A stretch of 64,000 nt of DNA from Azospirillum thermophilum (lineage in GTDB: Bacteria > Pseudomonadota > Alphaproteobacteria > Azospirillales > Azospirillaceae): positions 1-64,000 of the forward strand of contig NZ_CP029358.1 in NCBI RefSeq assembly GCF_003130795.1, in the 5' to 3' direction. A model generated the notes under the pieces. It was not told the origin of the DNA. It did no database searches and was given only the letters and a program-made list of their open reading frames with translations. The translations under genes were made by a program, and so were the position numbers. Below are positions 1 through 9,119 of the stretch, one piece after another; position 1 is the first letter of the stretch; every line of letters starts with the position of its first letter.

Positions 1-798
1 GACCACCGCCCCCATGACGTAGCGCGCGCCGCCGGTCATCGCCATCAGCAGATACTCGATGGACGGCTTGATCTCGAAGGGGGCCGGGCTGATGAAGCGG
101 GTCATGTGGGCGTAGAGCCATCCCGCCAGCGCCGCCATCAGCGCCGCCGCGACGAAGACCTTCAGCCGGGTGCGGAAGGCGTTCATGCCGACGCTCGCCA
201 TGAGCTGCGCGCCGCCGCACAGCGTGCGGATCGCCCGGCCCTCGCGGCTGTCCAGCAGGTTGACGGTGAACAGCATGGCGCCGAGGACGCAGACCCAGAC
301 GAGTCCGTACATGGCGCGGGCGTCCAGGAAGGACAGGCCGCCCAGCGTCACCGGCGGGATGCCGGACAGGCCGGTGTGGCTGCCCAGCGCCTCGATGTTG
401 CCGAACAGGTAGAAGATCGAGATGCCCCAGGCGATGGTGCTCAGCGGCAGGAAATGGCCGCCCAGCCGCAGGGTCAGCGCCCCGATGGCCGTCGCGGCGA
501 GGCCGGTCAGCACCAGCGCCAGCAGCAGCCCGACCCAGGGCGACAGGCCGCCCGCCGTGGTGACCCAGCCGGTGGCGTAGGCGGCGATGCCGACGAAGGC
601 CGCCTGCCCGAAGGAGGTCATGCCGCCGATACCGGTCATCAGCACCAGCCCCAGCGCCACCAGCGCCGAGATGCCGATGTAGTTCATCAGCGTCACCGCG
701 AAGAGCGGCAGGACGAAGGGCAGGACCAGGACGAGGCCCGCGAAGCCCAGCCCGATGAGGAAATAGGGCCCGGCGGAGAAATTGGGAGAGCGCGTCAT
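1..798 (-). CDS. livM: branched-chain amino acid ABC transporter permease LivM (partial, C-terminus off the left edge)
   Basis: This is an inner-membrane permease half of a Liv-type (HAAT family) importer. Translation from the ATG at 798 begins MTRSPNFSAGPYFLIGLG and runs without a stop to the window edge. It has long hydrophobic segments and the typical LivM stretch MTGIGGMTSFGQAAFVG near residue 55. Its start overlaps the stop of the livH gene as ATGA, so the two are translationally coupled. About 265 residues are visible; the family is usually 300-350, so only the C-terminal end is missing. LivG and LivF for this set are presumably further left. Confidence 0.9.
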   Translation of the reverse strand, partial: MTRSPNFSAGPYFLIGLGFAGLVLVLPFVLPLFAVTLMNYIGISALVALGLVLMTGIGGMTSFGQAAFVGIAAYATGWVTTAGGLSPWVGLLLALVLTGLAATAIGALTLRLGGHFLPLSTIAWGISIFYLFGNIEALGSHTGLSGIPPVTLGGLSFLDARAMYGLVWVCVLGAMLFTVNLLDSREGRAIRTLCGGAQLMASVGMNAFRTRLKVFVAAALMAALAGWLYAHMTRFISPAPFEIKPSIEYLLMAMTGGARYVMGAVV

Positions 799-1853
799 GC
801 GTCGATCACCTCGGCTTCATCGTCGCCGCCATGGGCCAGCCGCAGCGACCGCCACATCAGCACCGGGATGAGGATGCTGAACACCACCACCTCCTTCAGC
901 GAGCTGGAGAAGAAGGAGGCGAAGCTCTCCAGCACGCCGACGAACAGCGCGCCGAAGGCCGTCATCGGATAGCTGACCAGCCCGCCGATGATGGCGCCGA
1001 CGAATGCCTTCAGCCCGATGATGAAGCCCGAATCGTAGGAGATCGTGGTGATCGGCCCGATCAGGATGCCGGCCACCCCGGCAAGGCCCGAGGCGATCAG
1101 GTAGGCGGTGGCGCCCGTCCGCTCCGGCCGGATGCCGACCAGCCGCGCGCCCACCCGGTTGACCGCCGTGGCGCGCAGCGCCTTGCCGGTGATCGACCGC
1201 TCGAAGAACAGGAAGAAGAACAGGCTGAGCAGCGCCGCCATCAGCAGCATCAGCAGGACCTGCCCGGTCACCACCAGACCGCCGCCGAGGTCGAACACCG
1301 CATCCACCAGCGGCGTCGTGCGGAAGCCCTCCGGCCCGAAGAAGATCAGGCCGAGCCCGGTCAGCGCGAAATGCAGCGCCAGCGCCACGATCAGCAGCAC
1401 CAGCGTCGAGGCGTCCGCCACCTTGCGGAAGACGATGCGGTCGAGCAGCGGCCCGATCGGCAGCACCAGCGCCAGGGCGAGCGCGATGCGCGCCGGCTCG
1501 GGCAGCGGCGCGGCGCCGAACCCATAGGCGAGCGCGCAGGGGATCAGGGGCAGCAGCCCGAAGAGCAGCAGGGTGCGCGGGATCGCCCGCCCCTCCCCCC
1601 GCATCAGCAGGGTCGCCGACTCCATCAGGCAGGCCAGCAGGGCCAGCACCGCGACGAGATAGACCGTCCCCGGCACCTGTCCGATCTGGAAGGCGGCCAG
1701 CGTCAGCGCCGCGAAGGCGGCGATGTCGCCGAAGGGGACGAAGACCACGCGGGTGACCGAGAAGATCAGGACGAGCCCGAGGCCCGCAAGCAGATAGATC
1801 GCGCCGTTGGCAATGCCGTCGACGCCGAGGATGAGCGCGATGTCGAAGCTCAT
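795..1853 (-). CDS. livH: branched-chain amino acid ABC transporter permease LivH
   Basis: This 352-residue polytopic membrane protein is the second permease of the Liv-type importer whose LivM follows it. It starts MSFDIALILGVDGIANGAIY and carries about eight hydrophobic segments. The LivH pattern is clear: an N-terminal GAIYLLAGLGLVLIF stretch and a C-terminal segment on the line of GLKAFVGAIIGGLVSYPM. It is transcribed leftwards, divergently from a periplasmic binding protein starting at 2081, which probably serves the same transporter. The substrate could be an amino acid, urea, amide or aromatic acid; the family does not fix it. Confidence 0.9.
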   Translation of the reverse strand: MSFDIALILGVDGIANGAIYLLAGLGLVLIFSVTRVVFVPFGDIAAFAALTLAAFQIGQVPGTVYLVAVLALLACLMESATLLMRGEGRAIPRTLLLFGLLPLIPCALAYGFGAAPLPEPARIALALALVLPIGPLLDRIVFRKVADASTLVLLIVALALHFALTGLGLIFFGPEGFRTTPLVDAVFDLGGGLVVTGQVLLMLLMAALLSLFFFLFFERSITGKALRATAVNRVGARLVGIRPERTGATAYLIASGLAGVAGILIGPITTISYDSGFIIGLKAFVGAIIGGLVSYPMTAFGALFVGVLESFASFFSSSLKEVVVFSILIPVLMWRSLRLAHGGDDEAEVIDA

Positions 1854-2080
1854 AGTGTCGCCTCCGCCGTTACCGGCTGCGCCTGCGGCCCCGCGGTTGG
1901 CTGGGGGTCCGCCCGTCCCTTCCGTCCGGCCGTGCCGGCGGGAGATGTCCCGGGGATCTTGGGGCGCCGGATGCCCGGAACACCCGGCCGTCCGAGTGTT
2001 GCAAGCTTCAATATTCTATGTTTAAAATGTTTTTGCGGGCAAGGGGAAAATGCCCCGGCCCAGCGGCAGCGGAGGACTTC

Positions 2081-3250
2081 ATGCAGAAGAACGATAAGAT
2101 CGCGCGTTCCGCCCTGGTCGGAGCGCTGATGGGCAGCCTCGTCTCGATCACGGCCGGTCCGGCGCTCGCGGACATCACGGTCGGCTTCGTCACCGCCCAG
2201 TCCGGGCCGGTCTCCTCGCTCGGCATTCCCTATGCCCGGGGCATCCAGGCGGCGGTCGCCTACATGCCGGAGATCGCCGGGCAGAAGGTGCGGGTGATCA
2301 CGCTCGACGACGCCTCGGACCCCTCGACCGCCTCCAAGAACGCCCGCAAGCTGGTGGAGGAGGAGAAGGTCGACGTGCTGATCGGCTCCGCCGGCTCGCC
2401 CTCCTCGCTCGCCATGGCCGCCGTCGCGCGGGAGACGAAGACCCCGCTGATCTCCATCGCCAACGCCAACCTGTCCGGCGAGGACGGCGCCTGGATGGTG
2501 ACCGTGCCGCAGGAGGCGCCGCTGATGATCTCCGCCATCGCGGAGCACATGAAGAAGAACGGCGTGAAGACGGTCGGCTACATCGGCTTCTCCGACGCCT
2601 GGGGCGACCTCGTCTACAACGCCATGAACCAGGCGGGCGAGAAGGCCGGCATCAAGGTGCTGACCAACGAGCGCTATGCCCGCGCCGACAGCTCCGCCAC
2701 CGCCCAGGCGCTGAAGGTGGTGGCGGCGCGGCCGGACGTGGTGCTGGGCGGCGGCTCCGGCGCGCCGGGCGCGCTCGCCTATCGCGCCCTGGCGGAACGC
2801 GGCTGGAAGGGTCCGATCTACGGCACCCACGCCCTGATCAACCCCGACTTCGTGCGGGTCGGCGGCGCCGCGGTGGAAGGGCTGATCGCCCCGACCGGCC
2901 CGGTGGTGGTGGCCGAGCAGCTTCCCGACGACAACCCGATGAAGAAGATCGGCCTCGCCTTCCGCGAGGCGATGGCCAAGACCAGCCCCGGAGCCCCGGC
3001 CGACGCCTTCGCCGCCTATTCCTTCGACGCGTGGCTGATCCTGGCCGACGCCGCCGGGCGCGCCATCGGCAAGGCCCAGCCCGGCACGCCGGAGTTCCGC
3101 GTCGCCCTGCACGACGCCATCAACTCCACCAGGGACCTCGTCGGCACCCACGGGGTCTACAGCTTCACCCCCGACAGCCGCTACGGCACCGACGAGCGCT
3201 CCCGCGTCGTCGTCAAGCTGGAGAAGGGCAACTGGAAGCTGCTGCAGTAG
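2081..3250 (+). CDS. ABC transporter periplasmic substrate-binding protein, Liv (type I) family
   Basis: A 389-residue secreted binding protein of the LivJ/LivK type. I chose ATG 2081 (MQKNDKIARSALVGALMG), preceded by GGAGG at 2071, rather than the upstream in-frame ATG at 2018. A Sec signal peptide ends near AGPALA-DITVGFV. The mature N-terminus VGFVTAQSGPVSSLGIPYARG and the later motif TVGYIGFSDAWGD are typical of Peripla_BP_6 proteins. It lies divergent to livH/livM and is followed by a strong intrinsic terminator, so it is a single-gene unit. Ligand unknown; amino acids or aromatic acids are plausible. Confidence 0.9.
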   Translation: MQKNDKIARSALVGALMGSLVSITAGPALADITVGFVTAQSGPVSSLGIPYARGIQAAVAYMPEIAGQKVRVITLDDASDPSTASKNARKLVEEEKVDVLIGSAGSPSSLAMAAVARETKTPLISIANANLSGEDGAWMVTVPQEAPLMISAIAEHMKKNGVKTVGYIGFSDAWGDLVYNAMNQAGEKAGIKVLTNERYARADSSATAQALKVVAARPDVVLGGGSGAPGALAYRALAERGWKGPIYGTHALINPDFVRVGGAAVEGLIAPTGPVVVAEQLPDDNPMKKIGLAFREAMAKTSPGAPADAFAAYSFDAWLILADAAGRAIGKAQPGTPEFRVALHDAINSTRDLVGTHGVYSFTPDSRYGTDERSRVVVKLEKGNWKLLQ

Positions 3251-3260
3251 CCGGTTGCCG

Positions 3261-3308
3261 CCCCATTGCCGGAGGGTGTCTTCATCCCCTCCGGCAAATG
3301 GGGTTTTT
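3261..3308 (+). terminator. Rho-independent terminator after the binding-protein gene
   Basis: A G/C-rich hairpin with arms CCCCATTGCCGGAGGG and CCCTCCGGCAAATGGGG, one bulged base and a loop of about ten bases, is followed at once by TTTTT. It sits 10 bases after the stop codon at 3250. Confidence 0.85.
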
Positions 3309-3474
3309 CAACCGCCGGTCCGGCGACCATCCGTCGCGGGCGTCGGCTGCAGGGCGGTCACGACTAATCAGCAAATCCTCCTCTACCCTGCCGGCGCAGG
3401 ATGGATCGTGACGCCTCCCGGTTTCGGCGGGCCGCTGTCCGCCGATGCGGACGATGTCGCGGACGGAGGATTCC

Positions 3475-5472
3475 ATGCTCGGCAGTCTTTCCATCAGGAC
3501 CAGGGTCACGCTCGCCTTCGCGACGCTGCTTCTGCTGGCGGTGGGGGTTCTGGTCCCGGTGATGCTCGGCAACCTCTCGCGCGCCACCGAGCGGGCGGAG
3601 GAGCGCGAGCTGCAGGGCTACCTGCACGCCTTCAACGCGGTGACCGCGATGCGCGCCGGCTCCGGCAGCGCCCTCGCCGCCTTCGTCGCCGCGACGCCGG
3701 GGGTGGCCGACCGGGTCGCCGCCGGCGACCGCGACGGGCTGGCCGCCCTGTTCGCGGAGCCCTTCAAGGCGCTCAAGACCGGCTACGGGGTCGAGCAGTT
3801 CCAGTTCCACACGCCGCCGGCCACCTCCTTCCTGCGGCTGCACATGCCGGCCAAGTTCGGCGACGACCTCTCCTCCTTCCGCAAGACCGTGGTCGAGGCC
3901 AACGGCACCCGGAAACCGGTGGTCGGGCTGGAGAAGGGGGTCGGCGGGCTGGGCGTCCGGTCGGTGGTGCCGGTGGCCCTGGCCGGCCGGCACATCGGGA
4001 CCGTCGAGTTCGGCATGGAGTTCAGCCAGTCCTTCGTCGACGAGTTCAAGACGCGCTACGGCGCCGACGCCGCCGTCTTCATCGAGCAGGCCGACGGCAC
4101 CTTCAAGAAGCTGGCGGCCACCCACGACCCGCAGATCGCCGACGACGCGGCACGGCGGGCCGCCCTGGCGGGCCAGCCGCAGATCCGCCGCGCCGTGCTG
4201 GACGGGGCGCCGCACACCTCGCTGATCTCCGCGGTCGCCGACTATTCCGGCCGGCCGGCGGCGGTGGCCGAGATCATCATCGACACCAGCGAGTTCGCGG
4301 CCAGCTATACGCAGGCGCGCAACACCGCCCTCGCCATCGCCGGGGCGGTGCTCGCCGCCGGGCTGGCGCTGGCCTGGCTGATGGCGCGCTCGATCAGCAA
4401 CCCGCTGATCGCCATGACCGGGCGGATGCACCGGCTGGCCGAGGGCGACCTCGCGCTCGACATTCCCGGCACCGCGCGGCGCGACGAGGTGGGCGAGATG
4501 GCCAGGGCGGTCGCCGTCTTCAAGACGCAGGCGCAGGAGAACCGCAGCCTGCGCGACGACCAGGAGGAGGTGCGCCGCCGCGCCGAAACGGAGCGGGAGG
4601 CGGCCATGCGGCGGATCGCCGACGATCTGCAGAGCCGGGTCGGACAGGTGGTGGAGGGGCTGGCCTCGGCCTCGACCCAGATGGTCGCGACGGCCGAGGG
4701 CATGGCCCGCACGGTGGGGCTGGCGACCGACGGCGCCAGCGCCGTCGCCGAAGCGGCGGAACTGGCGTCGGGCAACGTCCAGACCGTCTCCGCCGCGACG
4801 ACCGAGCTCTCCGCCTCCATCGGCGAGATCTCCCGCCAGGTGTCCCAGTCCTCCGGGATCGCCACCACCGCGGTGGGCGAGGCCGACCACGCCAACCAGC
4901 GCATCCAGGCGCTCGTCCAGGCGGTGCAGAAGATCGGCGAGATCGTCGGCCTCATCAACTCCATCGCCAGCCAGACCAACCTTCTGGCGCTCAACGCCAC
5001 CATCGAGGCGGCGCGCGCCGGGGAGGCCGGCAAGGGCTTCGCCGTGGTGGCGACCGAGGTGAAGAGCCTCGCCAACCAGACCGCCCAGGCGACGGAGGAG
5101 ATCACCCGCCAGATCGACGCCGTCCAGGCCGCCACGCAGGAGGCCGCCGGCGCCATCGCCGACGTCGGCCGCACCATCGCCACGATGAACGAGGTCGCCA
5201 CCACCATCGCCGGTGCGGTGGAGGAGCAGGGGGCGGCGACCCGCGAGATCGCCCGCAACGTCGGGCAGGCGGCCGACGGTACCCGCGACGTCTCGCGCAA
5301 CATCGCCACCGTCTCCACCGCCGTGCAGGAGGCGGAGACCGCCACCGCCGACGTGCTCGCCTCCGGCAAGCAGCTCTCCCAGCAGGCCGAGGCTCTGCGC
5401 CGCTCGGTCGACGACGCGCTGCGGGCGATCCGCGCCGCCGCCGGGCAGGACCGGCGGCTGGCGGCCGACTGA
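3475..5472 (+). CDS. methyl-accepting chemotaxis protein with periplasmic double-Cache sensor
   Basis: A 665-residue transmembrane chemoreceptor. I chose ATG 3475 because GGAGGA lies at 3465-3470. A first TM helix spans about residues 8-30, followed by a periplasmic sensor of about 250 residues whose [20 protein letters not shown] stretch is characteristic of the dCache_3 family. TM2 lies near 284-305, then HAMP ([20 protein letters not shown]) and a cytoplasmic signalling domain with the conserved hairpin tip [20 protein letters not shown] near residue 495. There is no CheB/CheR-binding pentapeptide at the C-terminus. It probably senses small organic ligands; nearby transport operons suggest a nutrient link, but this is inference. 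Confidence 0.93.
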   Translation: MLGSLSIRTRVTLAFATLLLLAVGVLVPVMLGNLSRATERAEERELQGYLHAFNAVTAMRAGSGSALAAFVAATPGVADRVAAGDRDGLAALFAEPFKALKTGYGVEQFQFHTPPATSFLRLHMPAKFGDDLSSFRKTVVEANGTRKPVVGLEKGVGGLGVRSVVPVALAGRHIGTVEFGMEFSQSFVDEFKTRYGADAAVFIEQADGTFKKLAATHDPQIADDAARRAALAGQPQIRRAVLDGAPHTSLISAVADYSGRPAAVAEIIIDTSEFAASYTQARNTALAIAGAVLAAGLALAWLMARSISNPLIAMTGRMHRLAEGDLALDIPGTARRDEVGEMARAVAVFKTQAQENRSLRDDQEEVRRRAETEREAAMRRIADDLQSRVGQVVEGLASASTQMVATAEGMARTVGLATDGASAVAEAAELASGNVQTVSAATTELSASIGEISRQVSQSSGIATTAVGEADHANQRIQALVQAVQKIGEIVGLINSIASQTNLLALNATIEAARAGEAGKGFAVVATEVKSLANQTAQATEEITRQIDAVQAATQEAAGAIADVGRTIATMNEVATTIAGAVEEQGAATREIARNVGQAADGTRDVSRNIATVSTAVQEAETATADVLASGKQLSQQAEALRRSVDDALRAIRAAAGQDRRLAAD

Positions 5473-5487
5473 TCCGGGGGGCCGCCG

Positions 5488-6033
5488 CTACTCCCGCTCC
5501 AGGTGGCGGATCGCCGTCGCGACCAGGGCGGAGAGCCGGTCGCGGTCCTCCTCCGCCATGCCGTCGAACAGCCGCCCGTACTCGCGCAGCGCGATGGCCC
5601 GCAGGTTGCGGAACTCCTCGCGCCCGCGGTCGGTCAGGGTGACGTCGAGGAAGCGGGCGTCGTCCGGCCGGCTGCGGCGGACGATCAGCCCGTTCTCCTC
5701 CATGCGGACCAGCAGGCGCGACAGGGTGGTCTGGTCCACCACCGCGATGCGCGCCAGCTCCCCCGCCATCATCGGCTCGCGCAGCTGCAGGGCGGCCAGC
5801 ACGCGCCAGTGGTTCAGGGTCATCTTGCGCCGGTGCAGCATGCGCTGATAGTCGGCGTTCAGCAGCCCGACCAGCCGGTTGAGCTGGTAGGGAAGGAAGC
5901 CCTCCAGATCGAAGCCGGCAGGGTCGGGCCCGGCGGGGTCGAAGCCCGCCGTCTCCCCGTCCCTGCCCGATTCGTTCGCCGCCGGCTCCGCCGGGACCGC
6001 TGCCGCGCTCTTCGGCATGGTTGCGCGTTCCAT
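5488..6033 (-). CDS. MarR-family transcriptional regulator
   Basis: A winged-helix regulator of about 181 residues. The first 45 residues are low-complexity (Ala/Pro/Gly/Asp), then comes a standard MarR core: LPYQLNRLVGLLNADYQRML, recognition region VVDQTTLSRLLVRMEENGL and wing RSRPDDARFLDVTLTDRG. It starts two bases after the stop of the TRAP large permease gene, so it is the last gene of that operon and probably controls it. ATG 6033 is used; ATG 6018 (MPKSA) is an alternative because the only Shine-Dalgarno-like sequence sits very close to 6033. Confidence 0.9.
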   Translation of the reverse strand: MERATMPKSAAAVPAEPAANESGRDGETAGFDPAGPDPAGFDLEGFLPYQLNRLVGLLNADYQRMLHRRKMTLNHWRVLAALQLREPMMAGELARIAVVDQTTLSRLLVRMEENGLIVRRSRPDDARFLDVTLTDRGREEFRNLRAIALREYGRLFDGMAEEDRDRLSALVATAIRHLERE

Positions 6034-6035
6034 CC

Positions 6036-7352
6036 TCACGACATCGCCCGCGGCAGCATCAGCGCCAGATCCGGGAAAAGGGCAAGGAGAAAGATCATGA
6101 CCAGCGTACACAGGATATAGGGCGTGCAGGCCCGCGCGACGTCGCCCAGCCGGGTCCCCGGCGGGCTGACCCCCACCATGATGAAGAGCTGCATGCCGAA
6201 GGGCGGCGTCGCCAGCCCCAGCTCCAGCGCCAGCAGCATGACGACGCCGAACCAGACGGGATCGAAGCCGTAGGCGGCGATCAGCGGCATGAAGATCGGC
6301 AGCGTCAGCATCATCATGGAAAGCTGGTCCATGAACATGCCGAGCAGGATCAGCACCAGCAGCATGATCAGCAGCATGACATGGCCGCTGACCTCGAACC
6401 CGGTCGCCCAGCCGATCAGCCCCGAGGTGGCGCCCGAGAAGGCGAGGAGCTGGCTGAAGGTCGAGGATCCCAGGATGATCAGGAACATCATTCCCGTCAC
6501 CTGCAGCGTCCCCTTCAGCGAGGCGACGACGACCTTCCAGCTCAGCACCCGGTAGAGGGCGGCCAGAACCACCACCGACAGGGCGCCGAAGGCGGCGGAT
6601 TCCGTCGGTGTCGCCCAGCCCAGCAGCATCAGCCCGATGACCGAGAAGACCACCAGCCCCATCGGCAGCACGTTGACCGCCAGCGCCCGCAGGGCCTCGC
6701 CCCAGCCCGCCCGCTCCGCCACATAGCCGGGAGCGGCGTCGGGATCGAGCGCGACCTGCACCCGGATCAGCAGCAGGTAGAAGACGGCCAGCAGCAGGCC
6801 GGGGACCATGCCGGCGATCAGCAGGGCGCCGACGTCGATCCGCCCGATGCTGCCCAGCAGAACCGCGAGCGTCGACGGCGGGATGATCATGGCGAGCCCG
6901 CCGATGCCGACGATCGGCCCGGTGATCATGTGGGGCTTGTAGCCCCGCTTGCGCATCTCCGGCTCCATCAGGCTGCCCAGCATCGCCGTGTTGGCGAGCG
7001 AGGAGCCCGACAGGGTGGCGAACAGCGTGCCGCCGGCCACCGTCAGATAGGACAGCCGGCCCCGCACCCCGCCCAGGCACTTGTCCAGCGCGTCGAACAC
7101 CCGCATGGCCAGCCCGGTGTGGAAGAACAGCTCCCCCATCACCAGGAACAGCGGCACGGGCGCCAGGGTGAAGGTGGTCAGGCTGTCGGTGGCGTTGGCG
7201 ATCAGCTGGTCGACGCCGGCCATACCGCCCATGAACACCACCACCCCCAGCAGGTTGACGGCGAGGAAGGCGATGAAGATCGGCGTGCCGAGCGCCATCA
7301 GCGCCATGATGCCGCCGGCCATCATGGCCGACGCCGCGGTCCAGGCCATCAT
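6036..7352 (-). CDS. dctM: TRAP transporter large permease subunit (DctM family)
   Basis: The 438-residue large membrane subunit of a tripartite ATP-independent periplasmic transporter. ATG 7352 (MMAWTAASAMMAGGIMALMA) overlaps the small-subunit stop as ATGA. About 12 hydrophobic segments are visible, with DctM-type features GTPIFIAFLAVNLLG and FVMGELFFHTG-like and SLSGSSLANTAMLGSL regions. TRAP systems import organic acids, sugar acids, taurine or ectoine using the sodium gradient; the substrate here is unknown. It is followed two bases later by a MarR gene. Confidence 0.93.
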   Translation of the reverse strand: MMAWTAASAMMAGGIMALMALGTPIFIAFLAVNLLGVVVFMGGMAGVDQLIANATDSLTTFTLAPVPLFLVMGELFFHTGLAMRVFDALDKCLGGVRGRLSYLTVAGGTLFATLSGSSLANTAMLGSLMEPEMRKRGYKPHMITGPIVGIGGLAMIIPPSTLAVLLGSIGRIDVGALLIAGMVPGLLLAVFYLLLIRVQVALDPDAAPGYVAERAGWGEALRALAVNVLPMGLVVFSVIGLMLLGWATPTESAAFGALSVVVLAALYRVLSWKVVVASLKGTLQVTGMMFLIILGSSTFSQLLAFSGATSGLIGWATGFEVSGHVMLLIMLLVLILLGMFMDQLSMMMLTLPIFMPLIAAYGFDPVWFGVVMLLALELGLATPPFGMQLFIMVGVSPPGTRLGDVARACTPYILCTLVMIFLLALFPDLALMLPRAMS

Positions 7353-7903
7353 GCCGTGCCTCCCGTCCCGCCATGGCCCTCGCCGCGCAGCAGGAGCCGC
7401 AGGAACTCCAGCGCCACCAGCCCGAAGCAGACCGACAGGCTGGCGTAGGAAATCCAGCCGGGAATGTCGACCGCCCGGATGTCCACCGCCCCGCGCCCGT
7501 ACTGCTCCAGCGCGATCAGCCCGGCCCGCCAGGACAGCAGCGCCCCGACCCCGACCGCGAGGAGCTGCACCAGCACCTCCACCGCCCGCCGCGGCGCGCG
7601 CGGCAGCATGGTGACGAAGGAATCGACCGCGACATGGCCGCGGACCCGCACCAGCCAGGGTCCGGCGCAGGCCGCCGAGACCAGCATGGCGTATTCGACG
7701 CCGGCGCTCACCCACAGCATGGGCCGCAGCCCGGCGTTGCGCATGACCACATCGACGGGGATCACCAGCACCACGCCGGCCAGGCACAGGGCGCCCAGCA
7801 CGGCGAGGCCATGGATCATCCCGTCATACAGCCGCAGAACGGGCGCCGCCGCCCGGATGCGCGGCCTCACGCCCTCGCGATGCGACATCGTCGTGTACCC
7901 CAT
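7349..7903 (-). CDS. dctQ: TRAP transporter small permease subunit (DctQ family)
   Basis: A four-helix membrane protein of about 184 residues. I chose ATG 7903 (MGYTTMSHREG) because GGAGGG lies about 8-10 bases upstream; ATG 7933 has no ribosome site. Four hydrophobic segments and a DctQ-type region around IPVDVVMRNAG and VAVDSFVTMLPR are visible. It lies between the binding protein gene and the large subunit gene, in the usual P-Q-M order, and its stop overlaps the dctM start. Confidence 0.88.
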   Translation of the reverse strand: MGYTTMSHREGVRPRIRAAAPVLRLYDGMIHGLAVLGALCLAGVVLVIPVDVVMRNAGLRPMLWVSAGVEYAMLVSAACAGPWLVRVRGHVAVDSFVTMLPRAPRRAVEVLVQLLAVGVGALLSWRAGLIALEQYGRGAVDIRAVDIPGWISYASLSVCFGLVALEFLRLLLRGEGHGGTGGTA

Positions 7904-7969
7904 CGGGGAGGTCCCTCCGTCCGGGTTGTCCATCGGGGGCGCGAGCGTCCCGCGCCCCCTCCCGCCTCC

Positions 7970-9016
7970 CTACTTCGCGTAGTAGGCCTTGCGCAGCGCG
8001 TCGTAGTCGGGGGAATTGCTCGCCTTCAGCCGGGACCAGGCGGTCTCGAAGGCCTGCCGGCGGAAGGCTTCGCCGGCGGTCCCCTCCAGCGTCACCACCT
8101 TCAAGCCGGCGGCCTGGATCTTCCGGTCGGTGGCGGCTCCCAGCTCCGCCATCGCGGTGCGCGATTCCGCCTCATGCTCGGTGGCCGCCTTCTCCAGGAT
8201 CTCTCGCGCCTGGGGCGAGAGGCTGTCCCACTTCTTCTGGTTGACGATGGCGACCAGGTCGCCCTGGAAGAAGCCCGGCTCGATCCGGTACTTCAGGTAG
8301 CGGTCCCAGGACAGGTCGGTGACGCCGACCAGCGGCCAGCCCACCCCCTCGACGATGCCGCGCTCCAGCCCGGTATAGACGTCCGGCGCCGGGATCGAGA
8401 CGGAGAGCGCGTTCAGCGCGGTGAACAGCTCGCGGTAGATCGGCTGGCTGCGCAGCCGCATCCCCGACAGGTCCACCCCGCCGTCCGGCGTTCGCCTGGG
8501 TTCCTTGATGGTGAAGATGTAGAAATTGATGCCGGCGTCGAAATGGCCGAGCAGATGGGCGCCCAGCTTCTTCCGGTAGACGTCCTGCATGATCTTCAGG
8601 CCGCCGGACCTGCGCGCCTCCTCCGGCGTGACGGTGCTGCCGACGAAGGCGTCGACCTCCGGCACGTCGGAGAGATAGTAGGTGCCCGGCCCGTACTGCA
8701 TGTCCACCACGCCGCGGCGGATCGACTCCGCCTGCTGGGCCGGCGGGATGACCTCCGGTCCGCCCATGACGGTGATCTTCACCACCCCCTTGCCCGCCGT
8801 GTTCACCTTGTCCACGAAGCGCAGGAAGGACTGGGTGAAGGCCACCGGCTTGGCGAAGGCGGTGACGGCGCGCAGCGTCTCCTCCGCCGTCGCCGGGCGC
8901 GCCGCCAGGCCGGCCGCCAGCAGGACGGCCGCCGCCGCGGCGAGGACGCGCCGCGCCGTCTCGATCCGTCCCCGCCGGCCGCGGGCCGGCGTTGCGTGCT
9001 CATGCTCCAGATCCAT
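7970..9016 (-). CDS. dctP: TRAP transporter substrate-binding protein (DctP family)
   Basis: A 348-residue periplasmic binding protein. ATG 9016 has GGAGG eight bases upstream. The N-terminus is unusually long and charged (MDLEHEHATPARGRRGRIET) before the hydrophobic core VLAAAAAVLLAAGLA and a cleavage site near ATA-EE. The body shows DctP signatures such as GGPEVIPPAQQAESIRRGVVD and LRSQPIYRELFTALNA. It heads dctPQM and follows two dehydrogenase genes in the same direction after about 100 bases, so these five genes and the MarR gene may form one catabolic operon. Confidence 0.9.
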   Translation of the reverse strand: MDLEHEHATPARGRRGRIETARRVLAAAAAVLLAAGLAARPATAEETLRAVTAFAKPVAFTQSFLRFVDKVNTAGKGVVKITVMGGPEVIPPAQQAESIRRGVVDMQYGPGTYYLSDVPEVDAFVGSTVTPEEARRSGGLKIMQDVYRKKLGAHLLGHFDAGINFYIFTIKEPRRTPDGGVDLSGMRLRSQPIYRELFTALNALSVSIPAPDVYTGLERGIVEGVGWPLVGVTDLSWDRYLKYRIEPGFFQGDLVAIVNQKKWDSLSPQAREILEKAATEHEAESRTAMAELGAATDRKIQAAGLKVVTLEGTAGEAFRRQAFETAWSRLKASNSPDYDALRKAYYAK

Positions 9017-9119
9017 TGGAAAACCTCCCTTATCATTGTCCGCCCGGCCGGGCGGAAGGTCGGCGCCCCAACGGCGCCGGAGCCGTCAGTTCCCCTGTTC
9101 CCGGCAAGCCGGGGCGGTC

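Noticed and set aside
3255..5642. 795-residue plus-strand frame over the chemoreceptor
   Set aside because: Arg/Gly/Ala-rich shadow of the chemoreceptor frame, typical of high-GC DNA; the receptor frame has full domain support.
5488..7374. 628-residue minus-strand frame joining the DctM region to MarR
   Set aside because: Only its C-terminal third (the MarR protein) is real; the rest is an out-of-frame reading of dctM.
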